A DNA stretch of 64,000 bases from contig CM067311.1 of NCBI GenBank assembly GCA_034231615.1, positions 24,704,015 to 24,768,014 on the forward strand. The letters run 5' to 3'. The notes beneath the pieces were generated by a model. That model was not told the origin of the DNA, searched no databases, and was given only the letters and a program-made list of their open reading frames with translations. The first letter of the stretch is position 1. Each line of letters begins with the position of its first letter. The DNA comes from Meghimatium bilineatum (lineage: Eukaryota > Mollusca > Gastropoda > Stylommatophora > Philomycidae). Shown in pieces: positions 22,906-35,439 of the stretch. A program made the translations under genes and the position numbers.

Positions 22906-24790
22906 TCAATCAAGTGCCATGCCGACTGGCGTAGGCGATCATGTTTCTCCACGACTCTCTGTCTCTTGTGTTGTCAATAAGCTCGATTGGTGAGCTTCTA
23001 CCAAGCCACGATACTAGCCCATCTAGTAACTTTTCTCTTTGTCGACCTCTATCTCTTCTCCCTTTGATCTTTTCAGTAGTTATTAAGTGTTCAAGCTGTG
23101 TTCTTCTCAGCACATGCCCTAGAAACCTTGACTGTCTGCCTCTAATGTTTGATATGATTGATCGTTTTACGCCAGCATCAATGAGAACCTCTGCATTAGT
23201 TTTCTTGGCTGTCCATGGTATTTTCATCATTCTTCTCAGAAACCACATTTCTGTAGCCTCCAATTCACTTTGAATTTTCTTGTTTATAGTCCATGTTTCA
23301 CATCCATAAAAAAGAATTGGTTTGATATAACATCTCAGCACCCGAATTCGGGTCTGTATTGATAAACTGATTGGAATGCTGATTTGGCTTGTGCTGCTCG
23401 GCTTTTTATCTCACTTGAGCATCTACCTTCTGATGTTAACAGGGTGCCAAGATATTTCACTTTTTCAACTTGTGCCAATTTTGTGTTATTAATTATTATG
23501 TTGCATCTTGGTGGTGTATGTCTCTTTGATACAACCATTATTTCTGTTTTCTTCTTGTTTAAACTGAGGCCTTTGTTTTCACTTTCCTTCACTACTTTAT
23601 CTAATAGGGCTTGCAGTTCTTGTTCACTTCCTGTGATCAGTACTGTGTCATCAGCATATCTCAAGTTATGTATATTGTATCCTCCCACTTTTATTCCGGG
23701 CATATCTTCTATATTTCGCATAATGTATTCTGTATACAGGGAGAAAAGGTCAGGTGACATTACACAACCTTGCCTGACACCCATTTCTATCTTTTGAAAT
23801 CTACCTATAGTGTTGTTAACTCTCATCGCAGCTGTTTGTTTCCAATACATATTTTTTACTATTCTTAGATCTTTCCCATCAGTGTTAAGACTTTCTAGCA
23901 ATTTTATAATCCCTGAATGCTTCACCTTGTCAAATGCTTTGCTGTAATCTATGAAGCACAGATAAAGGTCTTGCTGTACTTCTATGACCCTCTCCATTAA
24001 TGTTCTTACTATATATAGGGCATTTCTTGTGCCTTTTCCTTCTACGAATCCGCATTGTTCGTCTGCTATCTCTGGTTTTATTTTTCCTCTTATACGCCTC
24101 ATTATTATGCGCAGTACAATCTTGGTCATCTGACTCATAAGACTAATTGTTCTGTGGTCTTCGCAATCTACTGCACCAGGTTTCTTTGGTAGGGCTATGA
24201 AAATTGAGTGTAGCAAATCTGATGGAATATATCCACTGTTGTAGATGTCATTTAACATTTTGGTGATAATTTCAAACCATAATCTCCCAGGGCTTCTAAT
24301 TCTTCTTTTGTAATCTTGTCTGGACCCGATGATTTGTTGTTTTTTAAGTGTTGTATGGCTTCCTTTACTTCTGCTTTTAAAATACTTGGATCTTAATAGT
24401 TGTAATTTAAGTTAATATCATTTCTGTTATCTTCGTACAATTCTTTAATATATTCTTCCCATCTGTGCATGACTTCATTTTCTCCTATTAGTATGTGTCC
24501 CTGCTGAGATTTCAGACACCCAGTCTTATGAGCCTGCCCTCTGCCTGTTAATTCCTTTATTTGTAAATGTGTATCACTTGTATTTCTATGATAATGTTTT
24601 TATATTTCACTGCACTTTGCGTTTAACCAGTCCTCTTTAGCCTTGGTGCACTTATGTTTAATTTCTTTGTTCATCTTGTTGTATTCTTCGATGTTATTCT
24701 TCATCTGACTTCTTTTCTTCATCATATTCAAAATATCTTCTGTCATCCAGTGCAATCTTGATTGACTCACATTTGATGGACTTGCTTATT
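22906..24790 (-). mobile_element. RTE-clade LINE, reverse transcriptase to 3' end
   Basis: The minus strand encodes most of the reverse transcriptase in two long frames (24258-23335 and 23341-22910). It includes QCGFVEGKGTRNALYIVRTL, FIDYSKAFDKVKHSGI, GVRQGCVMSPDLFSLYTEY, LRYADDTVLITGSEQEL, then [35 protein letters not shown] and the terminal ASRHGT. The YADD box is intact. The endonuclease is missing (5' truncation near 24790), and the two frames are offset at about 23338. Confidence 0.93.
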
Positions 24791-25061
24791 GGAACTAGCA
24801 TATTATCTAAGTCACGTCAAAACATAACGTAATCTAGGGATATTTATATTAGTAGTTTCCCCTGGCTTTCTACTGGGTTATTTATGGTGTTCTCCATGAG
24901 CCTTTGACTAAATAGCCTGACCTACAAGGCAGTAGTGCTTTGATTTTAGAGTGGCCTTCTCTTATATTAATTGTCCTCCTGAAACTAACGAACTCCATCT
25001 ATCCGGAATAAACATAGCCAAGGGAAATAATCAGATAGGGGACACATTATCCAAACAAGAA
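24791..25061. other. dispersed-repeat end
   Basis: AATAAACATAGCCAAGGGAA and ATAATCAGATAGGGGACACA at 25010-25050 recur at 27095-27140 and 54985-55020, marking the 3' end of the AT-rich repeat family. The remainder is unassigned. Confidence 0.5.
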
Positions 25062-25250
25062 CTAAAATTCATTTGATAAATATTGTTGTAGTAAAAAATC
25101 ATTAGATATAATTTCTATAATGATAGATAGTTCATTAGGTAAATATAATAGTGATAGAAAATTCATCATATAGCCTAAATATAGCTGTTATAGAAAATTT
25201 ATTAGAAAAATATAGTTATATTTGGAAATCTGTTAGATAAATATAGTTAA
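25062..25250 (+). repeat. 31-bp minisatellite, block 3 of 3
   Basis: More degenerate units (GAAAATTCATCATATA, TTTGGAAATCTGTTAGATAA), continuing the array of 21358-22712 beyond the RTE insertion. Confidence 0.75.
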
Positions 25251-26190
25251 CAATAGGCTTATAAAACCATACTAAAAGAACCATAATGACAATATCAAGA
25301 AAAAATACAGGACAAAAGAACAAATAATTAAATTAATAAGAATATTACAAATGAACTTGACTGCATAAATTTAATGACAACAAGGAAAGCTTCAATGAAG
25401 TAATGTAGAAATACACATTGAAAACTGGAGGAGTATAAATGTCAAAGAAGGGAGACTTGAAACAAATGGAATGATAAAATAACATATCTAATTGAATGCA
25501 TTACTTCAAGTCCAAATGGCATAAGTGTATAATACTGCAATATATAAAGATTTACAAAGGTTTGGAGTGTTTTGGAGAACAAAGAAAAATTGTAAATACA
25601 TTTTAACTTGATAAATGAGAGGTTTCATGCATTTGAAATAGTATGCACATCCTTTGTCTGTCTAACATCATGCTATCATAACAAAGCCAATGGTTCTTCT
25701 CTCTCTTTTTCTGTGAGATTCTCAGAGGTTATAGAGATCATCTCATCTAAGGAAGTGGAAAAAGATGGAGAAATCCCACACTTCAAATGAGATTAAGGAT
25801 AAAATGTGGAAAATAATGCAAATGTTTGTATAATAAATCTAATAGCATATCTTATTCAGGACATACTGGTAGCCATCAACCCAACATTTTTGGCTGTGTT
25901 TGTACAATAGAGCCTTCCAAATTATACTGTTACAATGTGAGCAATGTTTCTGTTTATTGACAAATGCAATGTCACATTTTTAAAGAAATTCTCAAATGGA
26001 GACAAAATTAACTATCATTGGATATGTTCCTCGTTTAAGTGAACACCAAAAGGGAAATATTCAGTGAGCAAATAGATACACATATCAGTGCTTCTGTTTG
26101 TGACAGTGAATATTGATCTAAATAATAACCCTTCTCTTCCTTTCCTTCACACCAGCCATATTTAAATTAAATTAACAAATTGTATTACTT
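25251..26190. other. intergenic, nothing recognised
   Basis: AT-rich DNA without coding support or clear repeats. Confidence 0.4.
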
Positions 26191-26460
26191 TATGCTTCTT
26201 CTTTCGTTCACCTGTAACATGTTTATATCTGTAATTCTGTCTCTTGAATAAAACTCACTGTCTTTTGTAGTTCATACAGTGTCCCATAGAGCTTTGATTA
26301 CAGTATCCTCTGGCCAATATGTCTGCCTCAGCGTTTCATACTCAGAACAATCTTGAAATATATGCTTGGCACTCTGTGCTGCCTGTACACATGGCCATGT
26401 TGCCAATCTTAAACTTTGTCTACATGTGACTGCGGAGTTGGTTGTTTCCCTTTCTGAGGC
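26191..26460 (-). mobile_element. 3' end of the same LINE family as 49980-54030
   Basis: 26194-26300 is nearly the reverse complement of 53930-54030: CTGTCTTTTGTAGTTCATAC and AGTGTCCCATAGAG are shared, and the end CTTCTTCTTTCGTTCACCTG matches the GAACGAAAGAAGAAG tail. It is a 5'-truncated older copy. Confidence 0.88.
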
Positions 26461-27639
26461 TTACTTTATGCTAAATATAGACTAAATAATAAAAAGATAT
26501 GTAACTTGTATTAGTAATTTTTGTACAAATATTTGTGGGTTGTGGAACAAATCATTTGACTTTTCATAATTTCTTATAGGAAAGGTTGTTTTGAGATATG
26601 AGAGCTTTGGGTTACAAACATGTTTATGGAATAAATCCATGCCATGGATTTACTGGATACTGTAGTATACCCTATGTTACACTTGTCATTTGGATTTAAG
26701 ATAAATTAATTTAGGAATGTTGTGTTGTCATTTCATTTGTTCCCTGTCAAGCTTTTTGTTTTATTCTTACTACTTTAAAAAAAATTGTTTTTTGTGTGCA
26801 ATGTTTTTAAATGTTTTTTTTATCTACCATATGCAGTCACTGGTTTAATTATTACTGTTATATATATGCAGGCTAGTCCATTTAAAATATAACGTTCATG
26901 TTTTGAATGTGTGACCAATTGCTTATTTTATGGATATTTAATTTAAATATTATATAAATAATTAATCAATAATAAATAATTAATTTAAATATTAATTTTT
27001 TAGGGTTAGATTAGGGTTAAGGTTAGGAAAGTTGTGTTTTACATAACTAACATTAAATAAATTTATATATAAATTACTAAATGATAAACATAAAGTGATA
27101 AACAAGCCATGGGAAATAATGAAATTGCTGGTCACACATTACAGACATAAACTAAACATTGTTTGTATTTGTTTTCCATGTGTCCTGTATATTTCATGAA
27201 GATTCTGTCAATTGAAATTTGAACTTACCAATTGAAATGTCAATTTAATCTGTTTATGTATACTGTTGTATTTATTTTTTCATTTCCGTTAGTGTGTTTG
27301 TAAACCGTAAAACTTGTGTGTTTGTTTATTTATTTGGTTCTTTGTCAATAACTTTTCATATATTTTATTACACAAAAAAACACAGAAAATCTGCACAAGC
27401 TAGCAACCATGTTAAAACTGTAAATAAGTTTCATAATTATTATCCTTTGAAATAGACAATCAATATGTGAATATTTAACAAATGTTGCTTTTACAAGGGC
27501 ATAAATAATAATAACAATTTTTGTTGCAAAAATAAAAAATATGCTAGGATTATGAATGCCGTGGCATATGCCCTAAATCTATTTTGTTTAGAAATTGTTC
27601 TTTAAATTATATGTTCACAACATAGCTCTTTTTCTGTGC
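26461..27639. other. intergenic with AT-rich dispersed repeat
   Basis: 26935-27130 is a second copy of the repeat at 22730-22905 (TTTTTTAGGGTTAGATTAGG, AATGATAAACATAAAG). The other parts show nothing recognisable. Confidence 0.55.
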
Positions 27640-27850
27640 TCATATGCAATCTTCTGCAGACTAGCAGGATGTAGTCCAGATAACGGAATGCATATTGTGT
27701 CATGGTCTACAGCTTTGCTGCTATATCTGCACCTTTCAGCCTGACATATCAGACTTCAGCATGACTTCTGGTTCACTTTGACCCTAAAGGGGATGGGACA
27801 ACCAACTGCACCTCAGATTTTCCTCAGTCACCTCATACAACATGCATGGA
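27640..27850 (-). mobile_element. degenerate SINE, GAA-tail superfamily
   Basis: The reverse complement contains GGACTACATCCTGCTAGTCT and AGGGTCAAAGTGAACCAGAA, matching 7430-7650 and 45060-45200. Confidence 0.65.
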
Positions 27851-28819
27851 AGATATAAAGTGTTGCTATTGGACCCGGCAACAAATGGGTGGTAGTTCTT
27901 ATATCCTTTACTTTAGTGAAACAGAAGACAGACAATTATATTGTTTACTTTAGTTGTTTGAAGAACTCTTGTAATGAAGTAGTGATGTTCTCATGTGTCT
28001 CCTTGTAGTAGCCAATATGCTTTCAATATAAAGAAACAAATTGTAGTGTGTTGGTTGTTCTCCTTCTGACTGCTAGTGGTTTTTATCAATATGTAAAAAT
28101 AAACTAATATGAAACTGTCAAACCGCAACTATCATGTGTATTGATTATGAAATTATTATTTCCCTTGAATATAATGTGTATAGCTGTTTGTATCGAATGG
28201 GTCCCGTTTCTCCCTCCCATACTAGTCCATCTCTAGCAGTGGGAAAATGGGTGACAACTGCTAAGAACTCTTTGTTTTTTACAGAATTTTGTAGTTATTT
28301 AGGCAGAAGCATGGAATAGTCCTTCTAGAAGTTGACAGATATCCAATCTGTATTATTTGAAATAATACTTATGAAAAAATTTTTATATTTGCATTATTTC
28401 TCCATATGAGAACTTTTAAAACTATGCTCCCTTTTATGTTTCTCTGCATTAGTGGATCAGAGGTCTGTGGGGTTCAAAGCTGCATGTACTAATCATTCTT
28501 AAGGTGGTATTTGTGAATAGTTTAAAAATGATTTTAAGGTTCACAGCTTTAGTAGACATTTATGGAGCAGGCAGTGCATCTATAAAGATGATCATTTGTA
28601 CAGTCAGAGATAGTCAAGTATTATCAATGCAGCCTGTTACATATGTTGAACTTCAGAAATATAGTTGAAACAAAACTATCCTGTGGGAATAAACTTTGTG
28701 TCCACAATATTCTAATTATAATGTATCCCTGCTTTTTTCTTCTAATATTTAAATTATTTCTTAACACTTTCACTTCAGATTATTTTTGGCATTCTGTAAT
28801 AGCTATTATTTATAGATCT
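27851..28819. other. intergenic, nothing recognised
   Basis: AT-rich sequence without supported features. Confidence 0.4.
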
Positions 28820-29200
28820 TTGAAATTTGGAAGAAAGAAATGGAAGTGGAAGACAAACATGACGCAATATATCACCTCCAAAGGTATCAACAGATCACAT
28901 TATTTAATCTTAAAACTGGCCACAACAGACTGCTGAGCGACATTTACAGAGGATCTCATACACAGATGAATGTTCATGTGGATCCGGAATCCAAAGCCCT
29001 GAACATATAGGTCTACTTCAGAACTGCCAAACATACAAAGAGCAGAGACAGCCGGTCTGACCAGAGGATACAGATTTGAGGCAAAAGCTTTGGGGCAGCT
29101 GCTTGGACCTGGAGAAGACTGGATTGTGCCCTGATGACAGACCTGACAATCTAAAATGACTGTAGAGGTTGAATACAGAAGTAGAGCTTTACCAAAAAAA
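28820..29200 (+). mobile_element. RNase-H-type LINE C-terminal fragment
   Basis: Broken frames read LFNLKTGHNRLLSDIYRG, CSCGSGIQSPEHI-like and SLGAAAWTWRRL, matching the terminal zinc-knuckle region ([27 protein letters not shown]) of the LINE at 49980-54030. It is a distinct, older subfamily. Confidence 0.75.
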
Positions 29201-29339
29201 GTGTAGATCAGTTAACTGTGACAGTTGTAGCAGATATTTATTAGCCTAGTAGAGTTTCAGTTAATATAAAAAATGTTTTCCATCACTTTGTGTTTTTTCT
29301 GTTAATGGACAACACAAAAATTCTTAAGGAAGAATTTTT

Positions 29340-29585
29340 TATTTCACATCAGAAAGACAAAAATCCTTGTCTCAACCGTGGATTGCACTCAGAACTTCAA
29401 GGATCTGAGACCAGCATTTTTAGCTATATGACCACACAATCCACCTCCAGTTAATGATATTTGTTTATTAAGTATATGGTGTAGATTACACTTCTTATTA
29501 AGTATATGTTGTAGATTATACTTCTTATTAAGTATATGTTGTAGATTATACTTCTTGTTAAGTATATGTTGTACATTATACTTCC
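29340..29585 (-). repeat. tRNA-SINE fragment followed by 30-bp array (4 units)
   Basis: 29340-29450 is the tRNA-like head region of the family at 8270-8485 (minus). 29461-29585 holds four units of about 30 bp with TTATTAAGTATATGTTGTAG and ATTATACTTC. Confidence 0.75.
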
Positions 29586-29749
29586 TATCTTCAATTCAGT
29601 TTCAAATTTCATATTTAAACATAACAATGCATGTGTGGCACCACTCACTTGCTGATACTTATGGAGGCCTACGTTATATTTGCTTAATTTATCCATATAA
29701 GAACTTGTAGAACTACCGGTATGTTCCTTGTATGATTTTCCTGCATGAG

Positions 29750-30900
29750 TAGATCATCATCAGGTAGCATATCCTGAACAGGATGTAGCAGTCATCACTG
29801 CCTTTTGAAACTTACTTCTGTCAATTTTGAGCCTGTCTACCTGCTTCTGTCACTGTCATGTTCAGGTGCACTTTGATGTCTTGCATCCATCTTCTTCTTG
29901 GTCTGCTTTTTGTTCATCTTCCTGGCAGGCATCATCCCCTCCATTATGGTCTTGTCTAGGCTGTCATGGTGTTTGACATGGCCAAAATATTGTAGTTTTC
30001 TGGAAAGAACTATGCTGTTTAGCCAGTTTTCTTTTACATTCATTTCCATCAGAATGGCAACATTGGTGATCTATTTGATCCATGGTGTTCTGAGGTAATA
30101 AATGATAACATTTTGTTCAATTGCTGCTATTTTATTTTCACTTTGTTGGTGATTGTCCAGGATTCACACCCATATATTGCCACTAGGAATATGCAAGTTC
30201 TTAGGAATGTAGTTTTATTGTTTTGCAGGAGCTCAGCCATATGTTTTTCATTTGTATCAGATGTGTATAATTTCATTTGTTTAGGGTATCTTTGACAACA
30301 TAACCAACCTCCTTCTGACTTCATATCAACCACAGTTACTGTTGATAACAGAATCAAGGTATTCAAAACTGATGACTCTTTCTAATTCGCTGTTGTTGAT
30401 ACTGATTGAGAACTTGCTAGTGATCTTGTTACCATTCAGAAATAGGTTTTGTTTTTCACCTATGTTCTTTTCTGGAGTTTGAGAACTGCTTGACTGTGTG
30501 CCAGTAATGCTGTATCATCAGCATATCAGTATAGTTCTGGCATCTCCTGACCTCCGATGTTGAGTGAGTATAAGTTATTTCTCTGTTGGTCATTTCTTAC
30601 ATTCCTTAATATGTTCTTTGCATAAATATTGATGAGATATAATGATAGGACACATCCTTGTTTGACTCCATTTACCACGCTGAACCAAGCAGATGTTTCA
30701 CTATCTACTCTCTTGGCAGCTTGCTAGTCTTGATATAATATTTTTATGAGGCAGATTAGGTGTAACGAGAAACCCATATCGTCCATGATATTTAAATGTT
30801 TTTGATGTTGTACACAATCAAATTCTTTATTGTAGTCAATAGAATATTGATCAGAGATGTGGTGTGATTGCTCTCTCTGTGATCAGAGATCTTTATTTAA
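29750..30900 (-). mobile_element. RTE-type LINE, 3' half, decayed
   Basis: Minus-strand pieces LVAIYGCESWTITNKVKI, RKLQYFGHVKHHDSLDKTIM and the reverse-transcriptase region (YADDTA-like at about 30515, FDCVQHQK and VNGVKQGC-like at about 30660-30830) lie in the expected order, in several frames. Confidence 0.8.
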
Positions 30901-31189
30901 AAATTTAATATAGAAAATATGTTAGATATATTTTACAGACAGCCTACAACAGAACAAATTGACGTTTCTACTACAAGGTCTTTATAGTGAAAACATAAAG
31001 AAAAAGGCACCAATATAGAGGAGGAGTAAATAGAATTATGTAGTTTTAATAACCTAACATAATGGTATAGAAAGGTGTTTTATCTTTATTTCTTTGTCCC
31101 TATCTTGATAAAAAAAAGGTAAAGTTAAGTCATAGCATTTATTAACGTTGTAGGGTTGTGAGCTGTTAGCGATCTCACATTTCAGTTGC
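30901..31189. other. intergenic, nothing recognised
   Basis: AT-rich spacer. Confidence 0.4.
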
Positions 31190-31395
31190 TCTGCTATATG
31201 AGAGTGGTAGCCATCTCCTCTTCCTCGCAGTCTTTACTTCCTGGATTAATCCAGTACCCAATTAATTCTGGGTTGACCTGGGAATAATTGCAATAAGAAA
31301 AACATTTCCGTACCAACTGAGGATTGAACCCAGTACCAGTCAAATGCAAGCGAGTGCGCTAACTAATAACGCTACATGCCCCCCCCCCCAGGGCA
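31190..31395 (-). mobile_element. tRNA-derived SINE, second family
   Basis: The minus strand starts with GTTAGCGCACTCGCTTGCAT and the B-box-like GGGTTCAATCC. A run of C (31380-31389) marks its 5' side. The body differs from the family at 8270-8485. Confidence 0.65.
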
Positions 31396-32269
31396 ATTTT
31401 TTGGATTTTTTATGCCTTTTTTTGTGTGTGTTTTTCTTTTGTAACCTTTTCTTGATAAATACCTTTTGACCAAAACGTTGAACTGTTCTGTCGTGGGCAC
31501 TGTGTAAAATGTATTTAAATTATTAAATAAACTATTATCTATCTATATGGTATATGGTTTTACTGCAGGTTCCCATTCATTCATTCACGAACTTACTGAC
31601 CATTGTTTTCATTATGTCACATTATAGTTGTCACTGTTTATATATGTGGAAGTATATTAATCACTACCTCTTATAAGTTATACTATTCCACTGTTATGTA
31701 TGCAAGTTCAATGTTAAAATCATGTTGAAAGATTACCATAGAGAAGGGTATCTGTAAATGTTTTTGATGTAATTTTGTGAATATAGTTTTGATATTGAAT
31801 TTTAAAATTTATGATAAAAAATTAACGAAAGGTTGAATAAATATGGTTATTAAATATGTACATATGGTTTCTCATCTATATAATATTAAAACTGATTTTA
31901 GTTGTATACAGTTCTGGCTTTATTAAACACACTGTGCATTTGTAGGAATGAGTGTAAATAAACAGAAAGTATGCTAGTAATGTAATCCAGTTAATTTAAA
32001 TATTACAGCACGTAAATTCTCTATGGACGTATGGTCTCAACATTTTTCAGGGTGGTCTATCTTCTTGTTTTTTCTTTATAAAAACCACTTATGTCCCTGT
32101 GTTTCTGGGGCCCACAATTGGGGAGCTACAAACCGTCCATGTGGACCCACAAGAAGGTAATAACTTGATCAATTAAAAAAAACTGCAAATGTTGCATGTT
32201 TCCAGTAAGGGAGGTAGTTATTGTGACTGTGTGATAATGGCCACATGATTTTGCTGTCATTTGAATTTG
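31396..32269. other. intergenic, nothing recognised
   Basis: AT-rich. ACCAAAACGTTGAAC near 31470 resembles a scrap near 19780 and at 61810 (reverse), suggesting an old repeat. Confidence 0.35.
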
Positions 32270-32410
32270 CTGTCAGGTAGAGTGCCTGGCAAGAGAAGAA
32301 GAGGAAGACCAAGAAGACGATGGATCAGTGACATCGAAGAATGTAGGCCCAATGCACATGTCTCTAGCCAATGCAGGCTTGCTTGCCTGGAATAGAGGCG
32401 TTCAGAGTAT
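32270..32410 (+). mobile_element. LINE C-terminal scrap
   Basis: Reads RVPGKRRRGRPRRRWISDIE, a standard terminal motif of RTE-type LINEs. Confidence 0.75.
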
Positions 32411-32454
32411 CCGCTACAAAGATAATGTTCTGTAAAGAATATGTCACTTGATAT

Positions 32455-32600
32455 ATATAGCAGAGGCTGACCGCTAATACTGACCAGGCCCTCCTAATCG
32501 AGGCAGACCACAGTACTGACAGAAGCTGCCGTATGCCATAGCAAGTACGGGCATTGAAGATGGAGGCAACCAGCCAAGAGCATAGCGAAATAAGAAAATA
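32455..32600 (+). mobile_element. 5'-leader-like piece of the RNase-H LINE
   Basis: GATGGAGGCAACCAGCCAA (near 32560) and the 100 bases before it align with the leader of the LINE at 49980-54030 (GACGGAGGCAACCAGCCAA near 50110). No reverse transcriptase follows it. Confidence 0.6.
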
Positions 32601-33210
32601 AAACAATGACTCTTTATCACCAATATATATATGCGTATTAACATTTGGTTATGAAAGTTGGAAAATAACAAAAGCAACGGAGAAGAAATTAAATTAATTT
32701 GAAAGTAAATGTCTTAAGAAACTCCTAAATATTGATTTGGAAGAATTCAAGTCAAGCATGTAAGTAAGAGAAGACACCAAACAACAATATGTTTCTACAA
32801 CAATACAACGAAAACGTGGACATATATCAGACATGTAGTTAGAATGAATGAAAATAGACTATCACTACAAAGTATCAGATGAAAAAAGAAAGAGAAGAAA
32901 GATTCTTCACAGAAAAAGAGGGCATGAAAAAGAGAAAAAGGATATGGTTCTCAACAGAATACGAAACCACACAAAGCAGCACCACATCAGTCAGATCAGA
33001 GAGCACTGGTTTCTACTCTGTGCTCCGTATTCATCATTGAAGATACATAGATAGATTATATATACAGTAGGGCCTTGTATGCGTCTCAGTAATTGGAGTT
33101 TTACCTACAAGAAAAAATGCGTATCCCCCCAATCTACTTGTGACATCCCTCCCCCCAACACATTTTATCAATGGGCTTGATAGGGATCAATGCTATTAGG
33201 AAAATATTGA
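32601..33210. other. intergenic, LINE-like scraps
   Basis: ATTAACATTTGGTTATGAAA and GGAGAAGAAATTAAATTAAT near 32640-32700 look like a worn RTE C-terminus (plus). The rest is unassigned. Confidence 0.4.
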
Positions 33211-33480
33211 CATTTCCCTGTGCTATCCGTCCAACATTTACCTGTGATATCCCTCCAACATTTACCTGTGCTATCCCTCCAACATTTACCTGTGCTATCC
33301 CTCCAACATTTACCTGTGCTATCCCTCCAACATTTACCTGTGATATCCCTCCAACATTTACCTGTGCTATCCCTCCAACATTTACCTGTGCTATCCCTCC
33401 AACATTTACCTGTGATATCCCTCCAACATTTACCTGTGCTATCCCTCCAACATTTACCTGTGCTATCCTTCCCCCACCAC
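33211..33480 (+). repeat. 24-bp minisatellite, 10.5 units
   Basis: Unit G(C/A)TATCCCTCCAACATTTAC plus CTGT, starts at 33222, 33246 and so on to 33462 with exact 24-bp spacing. It is open in several frames on both strands (for example the octapeptide GKCWRDST on the minus strand) purely because 24 is divisible by three. Confidence 0.95.
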
Positions 33481-33609
33481 ATTTGATCTACGAGCTTGAT
33501 ATTTACTTAATGAGCTTAATATTAATATTTACCGGTGATATGCCTATCCCATTTTCCTGTGATATTTCTCCCCCATTTACTTGTGATATCGCTTCCCCAT
33601 GTGCGCTTC

Positions 33610-33899
33610 CACATGAAGCATGCTACGCAAGTTAGAAAAGTTCATGCTGAGAAAAGAATGGTGGGACTCAATTGAAAAACTCAATTGTCCAGAGCATTAC
33701 ATGCATATACTGCCCTGGTCATGCTGGGGTCAGAGGAAACGAGAGAGCAGACTTATTGGCAGGCAATGCAGCGATTGATGGCACATTGCTGAGAAGAGAT
33801 AAAACAGACTTGATCAAGGCAGTAATAAATGCATTTCAAGAGGAGTATGATGTCAATGAGGCTGAGAACGTACACATACAGAGAATGTTAGAAAAGTGA
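33610..33899 (+). mobile_element. LINE RNase H fragment
   Basis: Reads CIYCPGHAGVRGNERADLLA, the terminal RNase H motif carried by some LINEs, followed by DKTDLIKAVINAF. It is a fragment only. Confidence 0.8.
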
Positions 33900-34143
33900 G
33901 TATCTATCTGTCTGTATGCCTGTCTCTCTGTCTGTCTGTCTATCTATCTAATCTGCTATCTATCTATCCCTCCATCTATCCATCCATCCACCCACCCATC
34001 CATCCATCCCTCCATCTATCTATCCATCCACCCACCCACCCATCCATCCATCCATCCATCCATCCATCTATCTATCTATCTATCTATATATCCATCTATC
34101 TATCTGTCTGTCTGTCTATCTATCTGTCTGTCTGTCTATCCGC
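33900..34143 (+). repeat. tetranucleotide microsatellite (TCTA/TCTG/CATC)
   Basis: Blocks of (CTGT), (CTAT) and (CATC) repeats make up a compound microsatellite directly after the RNase H scrap. Confidence 0.95.
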
Positions 34144-34254
34144 TGTGTCCCTTGTTTGCCTTGCGGCGTCAGAGGTGGAATAGTTCTCTGGAGATGTCCT
34201 TCCTGTGCGCTGTTTGTAAACTTGTTCCTGTGGTTTCTTTGATTTCTGTGATCT

Positions 34255-34580
34255 ATCTTTTGATGCTGAGAATACCGTGGACTGCCAGAAAATCTTATGT
34301 AGAGGTGTTGAAAGAGACCTTAATTAACAATATAAGAAAAAGGCAATCTTCTTTTTTTTGGTGGCCACTTCATAAGACAGGTAGGTTTAGAGAACATAGT
34401 CACAACAGTTAAAATTGAAGGCAACAGAGACAGAGGGCGACAACGTGAGAAAATATTAACCAGTTTGACAACCTGGCACGGTAAGGAAACAACAACGACC
34501 TTGATACATACTACTGTGGACAGAGAGCCGTGGAGAGACATGACCGCCAGCCGGCATGGCACCTGATGATGATGATGATC
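34255..34580 (+). mobile_element. RTE-clade LINE 3' end
   Basis: Frames [27 protein letters not shown] and RQREKILTSLTTWHG, then HDRQPAWHLMM ending in (GAT)n at 34563-34578. Same subfamily as 16020-16260 and, inverted, 46785-46960. Confidence 0.85.
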
Positions 34581-35439
34581 CATCTTTTACATGGTCGTCA
34601 TCTGGCTTTATAACCGTTATGTCTATGTGTCATGGTCATTTGTGTCATGCTATTTTATCGGTAGTCTGGAAGCGTGTGAAAACTACTTGTTCTGTTTTCT
34701 TTTGATGTGTTCCAGTAATGGTATTGTTTTGGATATCTTTCTAATGTTAGCGTTTCTAATTATATCTCTTAATGACACTCCGAGTATTCTTCATAGACAT
34801 GTTATTTATGCTGTCACTATTTTGTGAGGTGAAATTTTATTTTATCTAGAGGTGAGGGTAGAAGAAGTAAATCCTTTGTAAAGTTCAAAAGATCACACCA
34901 TCAACATCTGACTGATGCTCTGAGTCCACATACACTGGGATGGCTGCTGCACTTATGGGAATGTCCCATGTGCTGCGATGCCAGTTTCTAATCAAGAATC
35001 AAAATAATAGATCAATAGAATGACGTCATCACCCCATATTACTCATTATCGCGGTCAATTCATTTTAATTACGTCATATCCTGAATGGCGATGATACATG
35101 GTTTCATACACTTATCTTCAGGATGCTTGTGATTCTCTTTCTGCTTATTGGACGAAATTAATTTCACTAACGGCTGGTTGTGTTGACCAGAAAACACACT
35201 CCAGTCTGGATTACTTCTAGAGCTTAATCAGGTACCGATGTCCTGTTTACTTTCTAATTTTGTCTGTCGTCAAATTAATTTATACGTCAAAATACTATTT
35301 TTAGGTACTCAAATTACTTGATTTGACTAATGTATGTCAATGATATTTTTGAAATAATCATTACATTGTTTTATATATCGCCTTATTCTTTGTTAGTTCT
35401 CAAATTCCTGCAGATTAGTTAGGTAGTTATTCCTCTAGG
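34581..35439. other. intergenic; unknown repeat copy at 34905-35000
   Basis: GGGATGGCTGCTG and TGCCAGTTTCTAATCAAGAA (34940-35000) match the reverse complement of 37610-37720, so an unnamed repeat is present here. The rest is unassigned. Confidence 0.45.

Noticed and set aside
22910-24258. Host gene for a reverse-transcriptase-like protein
   Set aside because: RTE-clade LINE fragment, 5'-truncated and in two frames.
33168-33635. 154-residue plus and 104-residue minus frames (octapeptide repeats)
   Set aside because: Both strands are open only because the 24-bp unit is divisible by three. There is no signal of selection that I can see.
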